DNA of 64,000 nt, from assembly GCF_000277645.1 (NCBI RefSeq), contig NZ_AKGG01000005.1, positions 248,001 to 312,000 on the forward strand. Reading direction: 5' to 3'. The stretch comes from Weissella koreensis KCTC 3621. Its GTDB lineage: Bacteria > Bacillota > Bacilli > Lactobacillales > Lactobacillaceae. A program made the position numbers and the translations under genes. This document shows, piece after piece, positions 1 through 6,181 of this stretch (position 1 is its first letter; every line of letters starts with the position of its first letter). A model generated the notes under the pieces. The model ran no database searches, was not told where the DNA came from, and saw only the letters and a program-made list of their open reading frames with translations.

Positions 1-2
1 CA

Positions 3-1046
3 CATAAGATGGGGTTAAATGTTGCTTTATTTACCGAAAAAAAGTATGAAAATTATCGAACAGAATCCGATTATTGGTTCATGGGGGCCGATCAATGGAC
101 TGACTTTATTGGCTTATCAACGGTAATTATTTATAATCAAAATTGGTTGTCATTTCAAATGATGGATCGCTTAGCTGAAATTGATTTACCACAAGGGACA
201 ACCTTATTAGAATTAACGAGTGATGCCACTTTGTTAAGAGGACTCTTTGAAGAAAATGCAATAAATATCTTGCCATATCAGTTGGCTAGTACATTAGATG
301 AAGTAGCATTGGCTGCTAGTGCTTTAACATACCCCGTGAGAGTTAAATCGATCTTTAAGACTGGTCAAAATAGTAAATCAGTTATTCTAATGGGGTCTTG
401 GGATTTGGGCCTAGTTGCGCCTCTAATTGATGGGGGACAGTTATTAGTTGAAACTTGGGCAGTTGACGCCAAACAGATTAGTTTACCTATAGTAATTGAC
501 CAAAAAGACCAATATGTTAGTTATCCACTTCTAGAAGTCACTACTCAACAAGGGGTTAAACAATTAGCATCTGGGATCAGACTTGAAGAAGATATGGAAC
601 AAGCCTTATATGAGACGACGTCTGAAATTTTAAAGACTATTCAATATGTTGGAGCGTTAACTATCAATTTCTTGGTTACACCAGAAAACAATTTATATGT
701 ACATGATATTATTACTGGAATTAACCCAGGACAATTAGTATCTGAGGTGGGTGAAAACTCGGATATTGCCTTGCAAATGTTACGGGCAATTACAGGTCAA
801 GCTTTACTACCAATTGAAAATAATGTTAAAAATAAGATCTTATCTCGCAGTATTGAGCCGGAACACCTACCTCGTTTATACACACAGTGGGAAATTCGTG
901 ATAATTGGATACTAACGGTTTACCCGAATATTAATGCTAAAGGAGTTGTGGGTGAAGTTGTTGCGATAGGTGATAGCTGGGATAAATTACAAACTCAATT
1001 CGATGTATCAGGTATTTGGTTTATTGATGAAGAAATTAATGATTAG
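3..1046 (+). CDS. PurK-like ATP-grasp protein, 5' end outside window
   Basis: The reading frame is open to the left edge (codons for His-Lys precede the first ATG at 9), so the true start and the N-terminal Rossmann glycine loop lie outside. The visible 345+ residues follow the plan of PurK (5-carboxyaminoimidazole ribonucleotide synthase): preATP-grasp remnant, ATP-grasp core and a small C-terminal domain. The family's glycine-rich ATP loop (normally GGYDGKGQ) reads roughly KTGQNSKSV here, and the C-terminal metal/substrate segment (normally NE-APR-HNSGH) reads HDIITGINPGQ. Catalysis therefore looks unlikely. No other purine gene is nearby. Family assignment is moderately sure; function is unknown. 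Confidence 0.6.
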   Translation, partial: HKMGLNVALFTEKKYENYRTESDYWFMGADQWTDFIGLSTVIIYNQNWLSFQMMDRLAEIDLPQGTTLLELTSDATLLRGLFEENAINILPYQLASTLDEVALAASALTYPVRVKSIFKTGQNSKSVILMGSWDLGLVAPLIDGGQLLVETWAVDAKQISLPIVIDQKDQYVSYPLLEVTTQQGVKQLASGIRLEEDMEQALYETTSEILKTIQYVGALTINFLVTPENNLYVHDIITGINPGQLVSEVGENSDIALQMLRAITGQALLPIENNVKNKILSRSIEPEHLPRLYTQWEIRDNWILTVYPNINAKGVVGEVVAIGDSWDKLQTQFDVSGIWFIDEEIND

Positions 1047-1059
1047 AAATAAAAATTAA

Positions 1060-1097
1060 AAGCCCAATGAATTCTGATGAGAGAAAGCATTGGGCTT
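1060..1097. terminator. Bidirectional intrinsic terminator between convergent genes
   Basis: A perfect 10-bp inverted repeat (AAGCCCAATG / CATTGGGCTT) lies between the PurK-like gene and the convergent minus-strand small gene. The minus-strand transcript would run into a T-rich tract below 1060; the plus-strand side has only a weak T-run. Confidence 0.75.
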
Positions 1098-1117
1098 ATC
1101 TATTTTAAGCATTAAAT

Positions 1118-1228
1118 TTAAATAATGTAAAAAACGGTAATGAAGGCACTTGTAAGAGCTAGAAGTAACATTAAGTAAACGAAAACTTGTAATGTTTTAG
1201 CCATACGTGATTTTTTCTTTTTGGGCAT
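1118..1228 (-). CDS. DUF4044-like small membrane protein, 36 aa
   Basis: A 36-codon minus-strand gene starts at ATG 1228 and follows a purine-rich ribosome binding site (AGAGAG about 5 nt upstream). The product begins MPKKKKSRMAKTL and continues as one hydrophobic helix (about residues 13-36), ending FYII. A lysine-rich N-terminus followed by a single transmembrane segment in a protein of about 35 residues is the pattern of DUF4044 proteins of Lactobacillales. It has its own extended -10 on the minus strand and is closed by the terminator at 1060-1097. No function is known. The gene is short, but its start, ribosome binding site, promoter and terminator all agree. Confidence 0.7.
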   Translation of the reverse strand: MPKKKKSRMAKTLQVFVYLMLLLALTSAFITVFYII

Positions 1229-1262
1229 ATTTTCTCTCTTTCTAATCGTTCGTCTGAAATAT

Positions 1263-1271
1263 ATTGTAACA
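1263..1271 (-). promoter_or_regulatory. Extended -10 promoter for the DUF4044-like gene
   Basis: On the minus strand the bases read TGT-TACAAT, an extended -10 element, 35 nt before the start codon at 1228. No good -35 is visible. It lies back to back with the plus-strand promoter at 1280-1308. Confidence 0.45.
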
Positions 1272-1279
1272 AACGTTTT

Positions 1280-1308
1280 TTAATTTGAGTAGGATTACAT
1301 GCTATAAT
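1280..1308 (+). promoter_or_regulatory. Promoter for the DUF3397-csp-NUDIX group
   Basis: TATAAT at 1303-1308 is preceded by TGC (extended -10). A weak -35 (TTAATT, 1280-1285) lies 17 bp upstream. The start codon at 1336 follows at a normal distance. Confidence 0.6.
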
Positions 1309-1335
1309 AAAAAAATTAGTGAAAGGAGAATTGAT

Positions 1336-1698
1336 ATGTTTTCAATATTTGATTGGAAGCTTGGTTTGGGAGCGATCTTAATTATTTGGATCTTTTTGAA
1401 TCTGGGTCATTCATTACCGTTAATAAAAATGATTCCAAAGCATATCAAACCTCTTAGTATTGTTGTTCCATTATTTTGGTGGGAAATTGGCGCCATTTCC
1501 TTTCAGAGTTGGCAATTAGCATTTATACCCTATCTTTTTTTAATGTTTATATTATGGGGAATTGCACTTGCTGTATTTCAAGGATTTTTAGGGCAACATT
1601 ATACATTTAGACGCTTTATCAGAGTATGGTGGAGAATTATTGAATTAACCACATTAATTACTCTGATTATTTTTATCATTATGGGTTGGGGGCATTAA
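1336..1698 (+). CDS. DUF3397-like integral membrane protein
   Basis: This encodes 120 aa starting at ATG 1336, chosen because AGGAG sits 7 nt upstream; an earlier in-frame start at 1285 has no ribosome binding site and lies before the promoter -10. Four hydrophobic stretches are visible (about residues 8-24, 38-58, 62-82 and 100-119), with a basic loop containing HYTFRRFIRVWWR before the last one. Length and topology match the DUF3397 membrane proteins of lactobacilli, whose function is unknown. It ends 5 nt before the cold-shock-domain gene, so the two are probably co-transcribed. The family name is from recollection of pattern and is less sure than the membrane call. Confidence 0.6.
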   Translation: MFSIFDWKLGLGAILIIWIFLNLGHSLPLIKMIPKHIKPLSIVVPLFWWEIGAISFQSWQLAFIPYLFLMFILWGIALAVFQGFLGQHYTFRRFIRVWWRIIELTTLITLIIFIIMGWGH

Positions 1699-1703
1699 GC
1701 AAA

Positions 1704-1919
1704 ATGGAAAAGATTAATGGAATTGTGAAAAGTTGGAATGAAAAAGACGGTTATGGGTATATTGAGGTTCCCAATGAAGATGATGTTTTTGTGCATTTTT
1801 CAGGAATTGAAGACCGAAATCGTAACCTTGAAATTGGCGAAAATGTTAAGTTAGTAGTTATTAACGGTGTACGTGGAGCACAAGCTGCTTTAGTGAGCCG
1901 TGACTTGGGAGAAGAATAA
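1704..1919 (+). CDS. Cold-shock-domain protein
   Basis: This is a 71-aa single cold-shock domain, a nucleic-acid-binding OB fold. RNP1 is represented by DGYGYIEV (about residues 16-23) and RNP2 by VFVHF (about 30-34). The ATG at 1704 gives the usual CSD start (MEKINGIVKSW); an upstream TTG at 1686 would overlap the preceding gene. The charged C-terminus and somewhat divergent RNP1 (GYGYI rather than GFGFI) suggest a specialised paralogue rather than the major cold-shock protein. Its stop codon overlaps the putative ATT start of the NUDIX gene by one base (TAATT), which suggests translational coupling. Confidence 0.8.
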   Translation: MEKINGIVKSWNEKDGYGYIEVPNEDDVFVHFSGIEDRNRNLEIGENVKLVVINGVRGAQAALVSRDLGEE

Positions 1920-2491
1920 TTAAAGATTTAGAAATTAAAGAATATGAAGAAAAGGTTTTAAATGAAGAAACCGTATATGCAGGGCATATTATTGATGTTG
2001 TAAAAGAGACTGTCGAATTACCTAATGGAACATCTGCTAGCCGAGATATTGTACATCATGTACCGGCTGTGGCTATTATTGTAATCAATCAGGATGACCA
2101 GATTTTAGTCGTACATCAATGGCGTGCTGCAGTACGTGCTATGACTATTGAGATACCGGCTGGTAAAATGGATAAACGTGATCTTAAACCCATTGAAACG
2201 GCAGTTCGTGAATTAAATGAAGAGGTTCGTTTAGAAGCTGGTGAATTACAATTAATTACTAATTTTTATTCATCAATTGGATTTGCTGATGAAAAAATTT
2301 TCATCTATTATGCTACCAATTTAACACCGGTAAAAAAAGCTTTACCTCAAGATGCAGACGAACAATTAATGCTAGAATGGGTAGACTTTTCAACAATGGA
2401 ACAAATGTTTAAAAATGGAGAATTAAATGATGCTAAAACTAGTTTCGCTTTTCTATATTGGCAAAGTTTAAGACTAAAGGCGGCAAAATAA
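1919..2491 (+). CDS. NUDIX hydrolase, probable ADP-ribose pyrophosphatase, ATT start
   Basis: This 190-aa protein resembles the NudF/ADP-ribose pyrophosphatase group, which cleaves ADP-ribose to AMP and ribose 5-phosphate. The N-terminal segment with TVYAGHIIDVV and VELPNG is typical of the family. The Nudix box is IPAGKMDK followed by ETAVRELNEE; the Gly that normally follows the EE pair is replaced. Homology requires translation from about 1919, but the codons from 1904 to 2068 include no ATG, GTG or TTG: only ATA (1916) and ATT (1919) lie behind the GGGAG at 1907-1911. A GTG at 2069 would remove about 50 conserved residues. The ATT overlaps the upstream stop as TAATT, where TAATG would be usual. 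Confidence 0.8.
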   Translation: MKDLEIKEYEEKVLNEETVYAGHIIDVVKETVELPNGTSASRDIVHHVPAVAIIVINQDDQILVVHQWRAAVRAMTIEIPAGKMDKRDLKPIETAVRELNEEVRLEAGELQLITNFYSSIGFADEKIFIYYATNLTPVKKALPQDADEQLMLEWVDFSTMEQMFKNGELNDAKTSFAFLYWQSLRLKAAK

Positions 2492-2492
2492 T

Positions 2493-2795
2493 ATGAATAA
2501 ACCGTGGGAAAATTTTAAGTATAATCCTTTTAACCGAAAAAAAACATTATCTGCTGAGGAAGAAACAGAAAGTGTTTTTGAACAGTTAAAAAGGTATTCT
2601 GGGGAAGATTTAAAAAAGCCTTTGACACGAGCAGAGAACCGTTTAACCCACAAAGGTAAATTTGAAATTGATCCGGAAACTAGAAAATTAACGCCAACTG
2701 GTAAAACTGACCGACTTAAATATCGGTTGAATTGGATTATTTTATGGTTAGTACTAGGTTGTGTAATTACATGGTTGGTTTTGTTTTTTCTATAA
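2493..2795 (+). CDS. Unknown small tail-anchored membrane protein
   Basis: This encodes 100 aa and starts one base after the NUDIX stop codon, so it is surely in the same transcript. Residues 1-75 are highly charged and hydrophilic (rich in Lys, Glu and Arg); residues about 80-100 form one hydrophobic helix (WIILWLVLGCVITWLVLFFL). The topology suggests a cytoplasmic domain anchored by a C-terminal transmembrane segment. I do not recognise a named family. Its position between a NUDIX gene and mtnN recurs in lactobacilli as far as I recall, but this gives no function. Confidence 0.75.
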   Translation: MNKPWENFKYNPFNRKKTLSAEEETESVFEQLKRYSGEDLKKPLTRAENRLTHKGKFEIDPETRKLTPTGKTDRLKYRLNWIILWLVLGCVITWLVLFFL

Positions 2796-2855
2796 GAATA
2801 AAAAATTAATCTATTAAGTGAAAAATTTAAATAGACATATCAAGAGGTAATCTAA

Positions 2856-3539
2856 ATGAGATACGGAATTATAAATGCTGAACAGACCGAAATGGATGGA
2901 TTACTGGCAGCAATGAAAAATGAAACCATTAAAACAATTCAAGGTGTTGATTTTCACGAAGGCTTGATTGGATCAAACGAGGTTGTGGTGGTTAATGGTG
3001 GGATTGGAAAAGTAGCTGCAGCCTTAACAGCAACGTTATTATTATCACAATTTGAAATTGATCGAGTGATTAATTCGGGCTCAGCTGGTGCTTTAGGGGA
3101 TGGTCTTAAAATTGGTGATATCGTGGTCGCTGATGAATTAGCCTACTTCGATGCAGATGCGCAAGTCTTTGGATATGAATATGGACAAGTTCCACAACAA
3201 CCAGCACGTTTTACAGCTGATGTAGAATTAGTTTCAGGGTTGATTGCTTCTTATCAAGATCAACAAGCACAAGTTAAAGCTGGGTTGATTGTTTCGGGAG
3301 ATACTTTTATTAATTCTGTGGAACAAAAGCAAGCGATTAAAGCTCATTTTCCAACAGTTCAATCTGGTGAAATGGAAGGGGCAGCGATTGCGCAAGTTGC
3401 TACTCAATTTAAAATCCCATTTGCAGTAGTTCGTGCAATTTCAGATAATGCAAATGGTGAGGCTGGAATGTCATATGACGAATTTGTCGTGGCTGCTGGA
3501 GAACAATCAGCAAAAGTTTTAATCGATTTTTTGGCCTAG
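2856..3539 (+). CDS. mtnN: 5'-methylthioadenosine/S-adenosylhomocysteine nucleosidase
   Basis: This 227-aa enzyme cleaves adenine from methylthioadenosine and S-adenosylhomocysteine, serving methyl-group recycling and AI-2 precursor formation. Family signatures are present: VVVNGGIGKVAAALTA (about residues 45-60), INSGSAGAL (about 72-80), the substrate-binding SGEMEGAA near 171-178 and RAISDNA near 193-199, containing the catalytic Asp. The N-terminal segment reads NAEQTEMD where most homologues have GAM-EE; the Glu at position 12 may be the catalytic acid/base. The ribosome binding site AGAGG lies about 9 nt before ATG 2856. It closes the operon that begins at 1336. Confidence 0.92.
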   Translation: MRYGIINAEQTEMDGLLAAMKNETIKTIQGVDFHEGLIGSNEVVVVNGGIGKVAAALTATLLLSQFEIDRVINSGSAGALGDGLKIGDIVVADELAYFDADAQVFGYEYGQVPQQPARFTADVELVSGLIASYQDQQAQVKAGLIVSGDTFINSVEQKQAIKAHFPTVQSGEMEGAAIAQVATQFKIPFAVVRAISDNANGEAGMSYDEFVVAAGEQSAKVLIDFLA

Positions 3540-3549
3540 GAATCAAGTC

Positions 3550-3578
3550 TTGTTAATGACGGGCTAAAATGCTATGAT
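3550..3578 (+). promoter_or_regulatory. Promoter upstream of the rimP-nusA operon
   Basis: TTGTTA (3550-3555), a 17-bp spacer and TATGAT (3573-3578), with TGC directly before the -10, make a good sigma-A promoter. It lies upstream of the terminator-like hairpin at 3606-3645, so transcripts from it must pass that hairpin to reach rimP. Confidence 0.65.
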
Positions 3579-3605
3579 GAGTAGTGTAAATAAAAGCTCT
3601 TAATC

Positions 3606-3645
3606 GAGTGGTCTGGGAAACATTTTCTAGACCGCTCATTTTTTT
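3606..3645 (+). terminator. Intrinsic terminator or attenuator in the rimP leader
   Basis: The inverted repeat GAGTGGTCT (3606-3614) / AGACCGCTC (3629-3637), with one G-T pair, is followed by seven T residues. It may terminate mtnN read-through. Because the only good promoter I see for rimP lies before it, it may instead be an attenuator. Confidence 0.75.
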
Positions 3646-3699
3646 GGAGAAGCTCATAATTTAAATTAAATTTTTATTAATGAATAAAGGAGGAGTCCT

Positions 3700-4383
3700 A
3701 TGTCAGAAATTATTGAAAAAGTCCGGAATGTGATTGAACCAGTACTTGATGAACAAGGCTATATGCTTTGGGCGATTGAATATGATCGAATGGATGATGA
3801 TATGGTTTTACGAGCCTTAGTTGATCGTAAAAGTGGTTCCATTAATATGGATGATTTAGTTCATTTAACTGAGATCATCGGAGAATTGGTTGATACGATT
3901 CAACCTGATCCGTTTCCAGATGCTTACATGCTAGATGTTTCATCACCAGGAGCTGAACGTAAATTAGTGCAGTTACGTGATTATGAATGGGCTTTGAATC
4001 AAAAAATTGTCCTAACTTTGAAACAACAAGCTGCTAATGATGATGACTTGATTGGCGAATTAATTGAAATTCAAAATGATGGTGTAGTTATTAAGCAAAC
4101 AATCAAGAATAAAAACATTTCGACTCCTGTAGCTTGGACCGAAATTAAAGGTGCTAAGTTAGCCTTAGTTCAAGATCGTAGTTTAAATTCAGATGAAGAT
4201 TTTGCATGGGCTTTAAATAAGATGGTTCAAGTAAATACTTATCAAAAAATTGATGGTGAAAAAGTCTTTAAGGGTGAGTTGATAGACTTTGATGCAGATC
4301 AATTAGTCATTGAGTCCGAAGAGCAATCAGTGTCTGTTCCAAGGCCAGCGATTGCCAAAGCTCGTCAAGTAAGCGCAGATTAA
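3700..4383 (+). CDS. rimP: Ribosome maturation factor RimP with duplicated C-terminal domain
   Basis: RimP helps assemble the 30S subunit. The N-terminal alpha/beta domain (residues 1-88) ends in the conserved SSPGAER. The usual protein is about 150-160 aa; this one has 227. The extra length is a second copy of the C-terminal SH3/Sm-like domain: residues 94-158 begin DYEWALN and contain GELIEI, and residues 167-224 begin DFAWALN and contain GELIDF. The second copy, ending SVPRPAIAKARQV, looks most like an ordinary RimP C-terminus. ATG 3700 follows AGGAGG. It is the first gene of the nusA operon, 17 nt before nusA. Confidence 0.93.
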   Translation: MSEIIEKVRNVIEPVLDEQGYMLWAIEYDRMDDDMVLRALVDRKSGSINMDDLVHLTEIIGELVDTIQPDPFPDAYMLDVSSPGAERKLVQLRDYEWALNQKIVLTLKQQAANDDDLIGELIEIQNDGVVIKQTIKNKNISTPVAWTEIKGAKLALVQDRSLNSDEDFAWALNKMVQVNTYQKIDGEKVFKGELIDFDADQLVIESEEQSVSVPRPAIAKARQVSAD

Positions 4384-4400
4384 TAAGTGGAGATAAAAAA

Positions 4401-5555
4401 ATGAGTAAAGAAATCGTTGCAGCGTTAGACGCATTAGAGACGGAACGTGGAATTCAATCAGAAGTTTTAATCGATGCTATTGAAGTTGCTTTAGCTAAAG
4501 CTTATGAAGAAAACTATGATGACGCAACTAATGTTGAAGTAAATTTTGACCGTAAAAAAGGTAACATTAAAGTTTATCAAATTAAGACCGTGGTATCAGA
4601 AGAAGAATTAGAAAATCATAATTTACAAATTAGTTTAGAAGAAGCACATAAATTACATAAAGATTATGAAATTGGGGATGAAATTAAATTTGAAGTAACC
4701 CCCGGTGACTTTGGTCGTTTGGCCGCTGGAAAAGCTAAGCAAATTATTATTCAAAAAGTTCGTGAAGCCGAACGAATGAAGGTTTACAATGAATATAAAG
4801 ATGACTTAGATGAGGTGATCACGGGTGAAGTGGCTTATCAGGATAATCGTTACTTATATGTAACATTACCTGGCGGAAAAGAAGCAGCTATGAAGACTCA
4901 AGATCAAATGACTAATGAAAGTTATCGAAATGGCGATCTAATTAAAGTCCTTTTGACTGAAGTAGAGCAAGAAACAAAACGTGGACCACAAATCTTCGTT
5001 TCTCGGACGGCTCCTAATTTGGTAAAACGTTTGTTTGAGGCTGAAGTTCCTGAAGTTCAAGATGGAACGGTTGAAATCAAAGCAATTGCACGTGAAGCTG
5101 GTGACCGTTCAAAGGTTGCAGTCGTTTCATATAATGAAAACTTAGATGCTGTTGGTACAATGATTGGACAACGTGGTGCACGAGTTCAAACGGTGATTTC
5201 TGAATTATCTGGAGAAAACTTAGATATCATTCAATGGTCAGAAGATCCAACAGAATTTATTGTGAACGCCCTACGGACGACCGATAAGGCTGAGGTATTG
5301 GAAGTAATCTTTGACCCATCTAATGATCGTGGTGTTACTGTTTTGGTTCCAGATGATCAGCTTTCACTTTTCATTGGGAAGCGTGGTCAAAATGCTCGCT
5401 TAGCAGCTAAATTGACTAATTTTTCAATTGATATTAAGCCAGAGGCACAACGTGACGTAGTATATGCTGAAATGGAAGAAAAGGTTGGAACAGTTGGGAC
5501 TAAGCCAACAATGAATGAGGCCGAAAAAGCTTTTGAAGAACTTGACCTAAACTAG
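4401..5555 (+). CDS. nusA: Transcription termination/antitermination factor NusA
   Basis: This 384-aa RNA polymerase-associated factor affects pausing, termination and antitermination. The N-terminal domain runs to about residue 130, followed by an S1 domain (about 134-200, starting ITGEVAYQ). Two KH domains follow, with IGQRGARVQ near 255 and FIGKRGQNARLAAKL near 313-327. It lacks the C-terminal acidic repeats of the E. coli protein, as usual in Gram-positive bacteria. It sits between rimP and ylxR in the canonical order, so expression is tied to the ribosome-assembly genes of the operon. Confidence 0.97.
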   Translation: MSKEIVAALDALETERGIQSEVLIDAIEVALAKAYEENYDDATNVEVNFDRKKGNIKVYQIKTVVSEEELENHNLQISLEEAHKLHKDYEIGDEIKFEVTPGDFGRLAAGKAKQIIIQKVREAERMKVYNEYKDDLDEVITGEVAYQDNRYLYVTLPGGKEAAMKTQDQMTNESYRNGDLIKVLLTEVEQETKRGPQIFVSRTAPNLVKRLFEAEVPEVQDGTVEIKAIAREAGDRSKVAVVSYNENLDAVGTMIGQRGARVQTVISELSGENLDIIQWSEDPTEFIVNALRTTDKAEVLEVIFDPSNDRGVTVLVPDDQLSLFIGKRGQNARLAAKLTNFSIDIKPEAQRDVVYAEMEEKVGTVGTKPTMNEAEKAFEELDLN

Positions 5556-5571
5556 AGTTTGGAGGTTAGCG

Positions 5572-5871
5572 ATGAAAGAACGTAAAATTCCAATGCGCAA
5601 AGATCTTGTAACGGGTGAGATGGTCCCAAAGCAAGATTTAATTCGGATCGTTAAAACTCCCGATGGAACGGTTAAGTTAGATGAAACTAATCGAGCCAAT
5701 GGTCGGGGGGCTTATTTAAAAGTTGATGTTGAAATTGCTAAGAAGGCAAAGCAACGCCGTACTTTTGATAAGGCATTTAGCACCCACTTAGATGATCTAT
5801 TCTATGATGAATTAATTGCCTATGTCGACCATCAACAAGGACGACGGGAATTATTTGGAAATGGAAAATAG
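5572..5871 (+). CDS. ylxR: YlxR (RnpM) family RNA-binding protein
   Basis: This 99-aa basic protein of the DUF448/YlxR family has been described in Bacillus subtilis as a modulator of RNase P. The family signature is present as RKIPMRKDLVTGE near the N-terminus (although the usual Cys of R-C-x-x-C is absent) and the loop NGRGAYLKVD near residues 43-52. The start ATG 5572 follows GGAGG with 7-nt spacing. Its 3' end overlaps the ylxQ start at 5861 by 11 nt, which suggests translational coupling. Confidence 0.9.
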   Translation: MKERKIPMRKDLVTGEMVPKQDLIRIVKTPDGTVKLDETNRANGRGAYLKVDVEIAKKAKQRRTFDKAFSTHLDDLFYDELIAYVDHQQGRRELFGNGK

Positions 5872-6181
5872 ACAAAAATTATTAAACCTTTTAGGCTTAG
5901 CACGCCGCGCCAGAAAATTAGTGACCGGAGAAGATATGGTTTTAAAAGCTATTCGTAACGGAAAAGTCCAACTAGTATTCTTTGCACAAGATGGTGGCGA
6001 CAGCACTAAGAAAAAATTTACTAATAAAACACAAAGTTATAACGTTGCTTTTTCAACAATGTTAACTCGACAAGAAATTGCAGATGCAACTGGTATGGCA
6101 CGCTCATTAGTGGCAGTTTCAGATCGAGGCTTTGCTAAAAAGATGAAAGAATATCTAAAACAAGAGGAGGAAACTCAATGA
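5861..6181 (+). CDS. ylxQ: L7Ae-family ribosomal protein YlxQ
   Basis: This 106-aa protein of the L7Ae/L30e RNA-binding fold begins [20 protein letters not shown], the expected family start; an earlier in-frame ATG at 5816 lies inside ylxR and lacks support. Characteristic features are the GLARRA segment, a [18 protein letters not shown] strand-turn and a C-terminal Lys-rich helix. The family binds kink-turn RNA; its exact role here is not known. It overlaps ylxR by 11 nt and infB by 4 nt (ATGA). Confidence 0.9.
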   Translation: MENRQKLLNLLGLARRARKLVTGEDMVLKAIRNGKVQLVFFAQDGGDSTKKKFTNKTQSYNVAFSTMLTRQEIADATGMARSLVAVSDRGFAKKMKEYLKQEEETQ

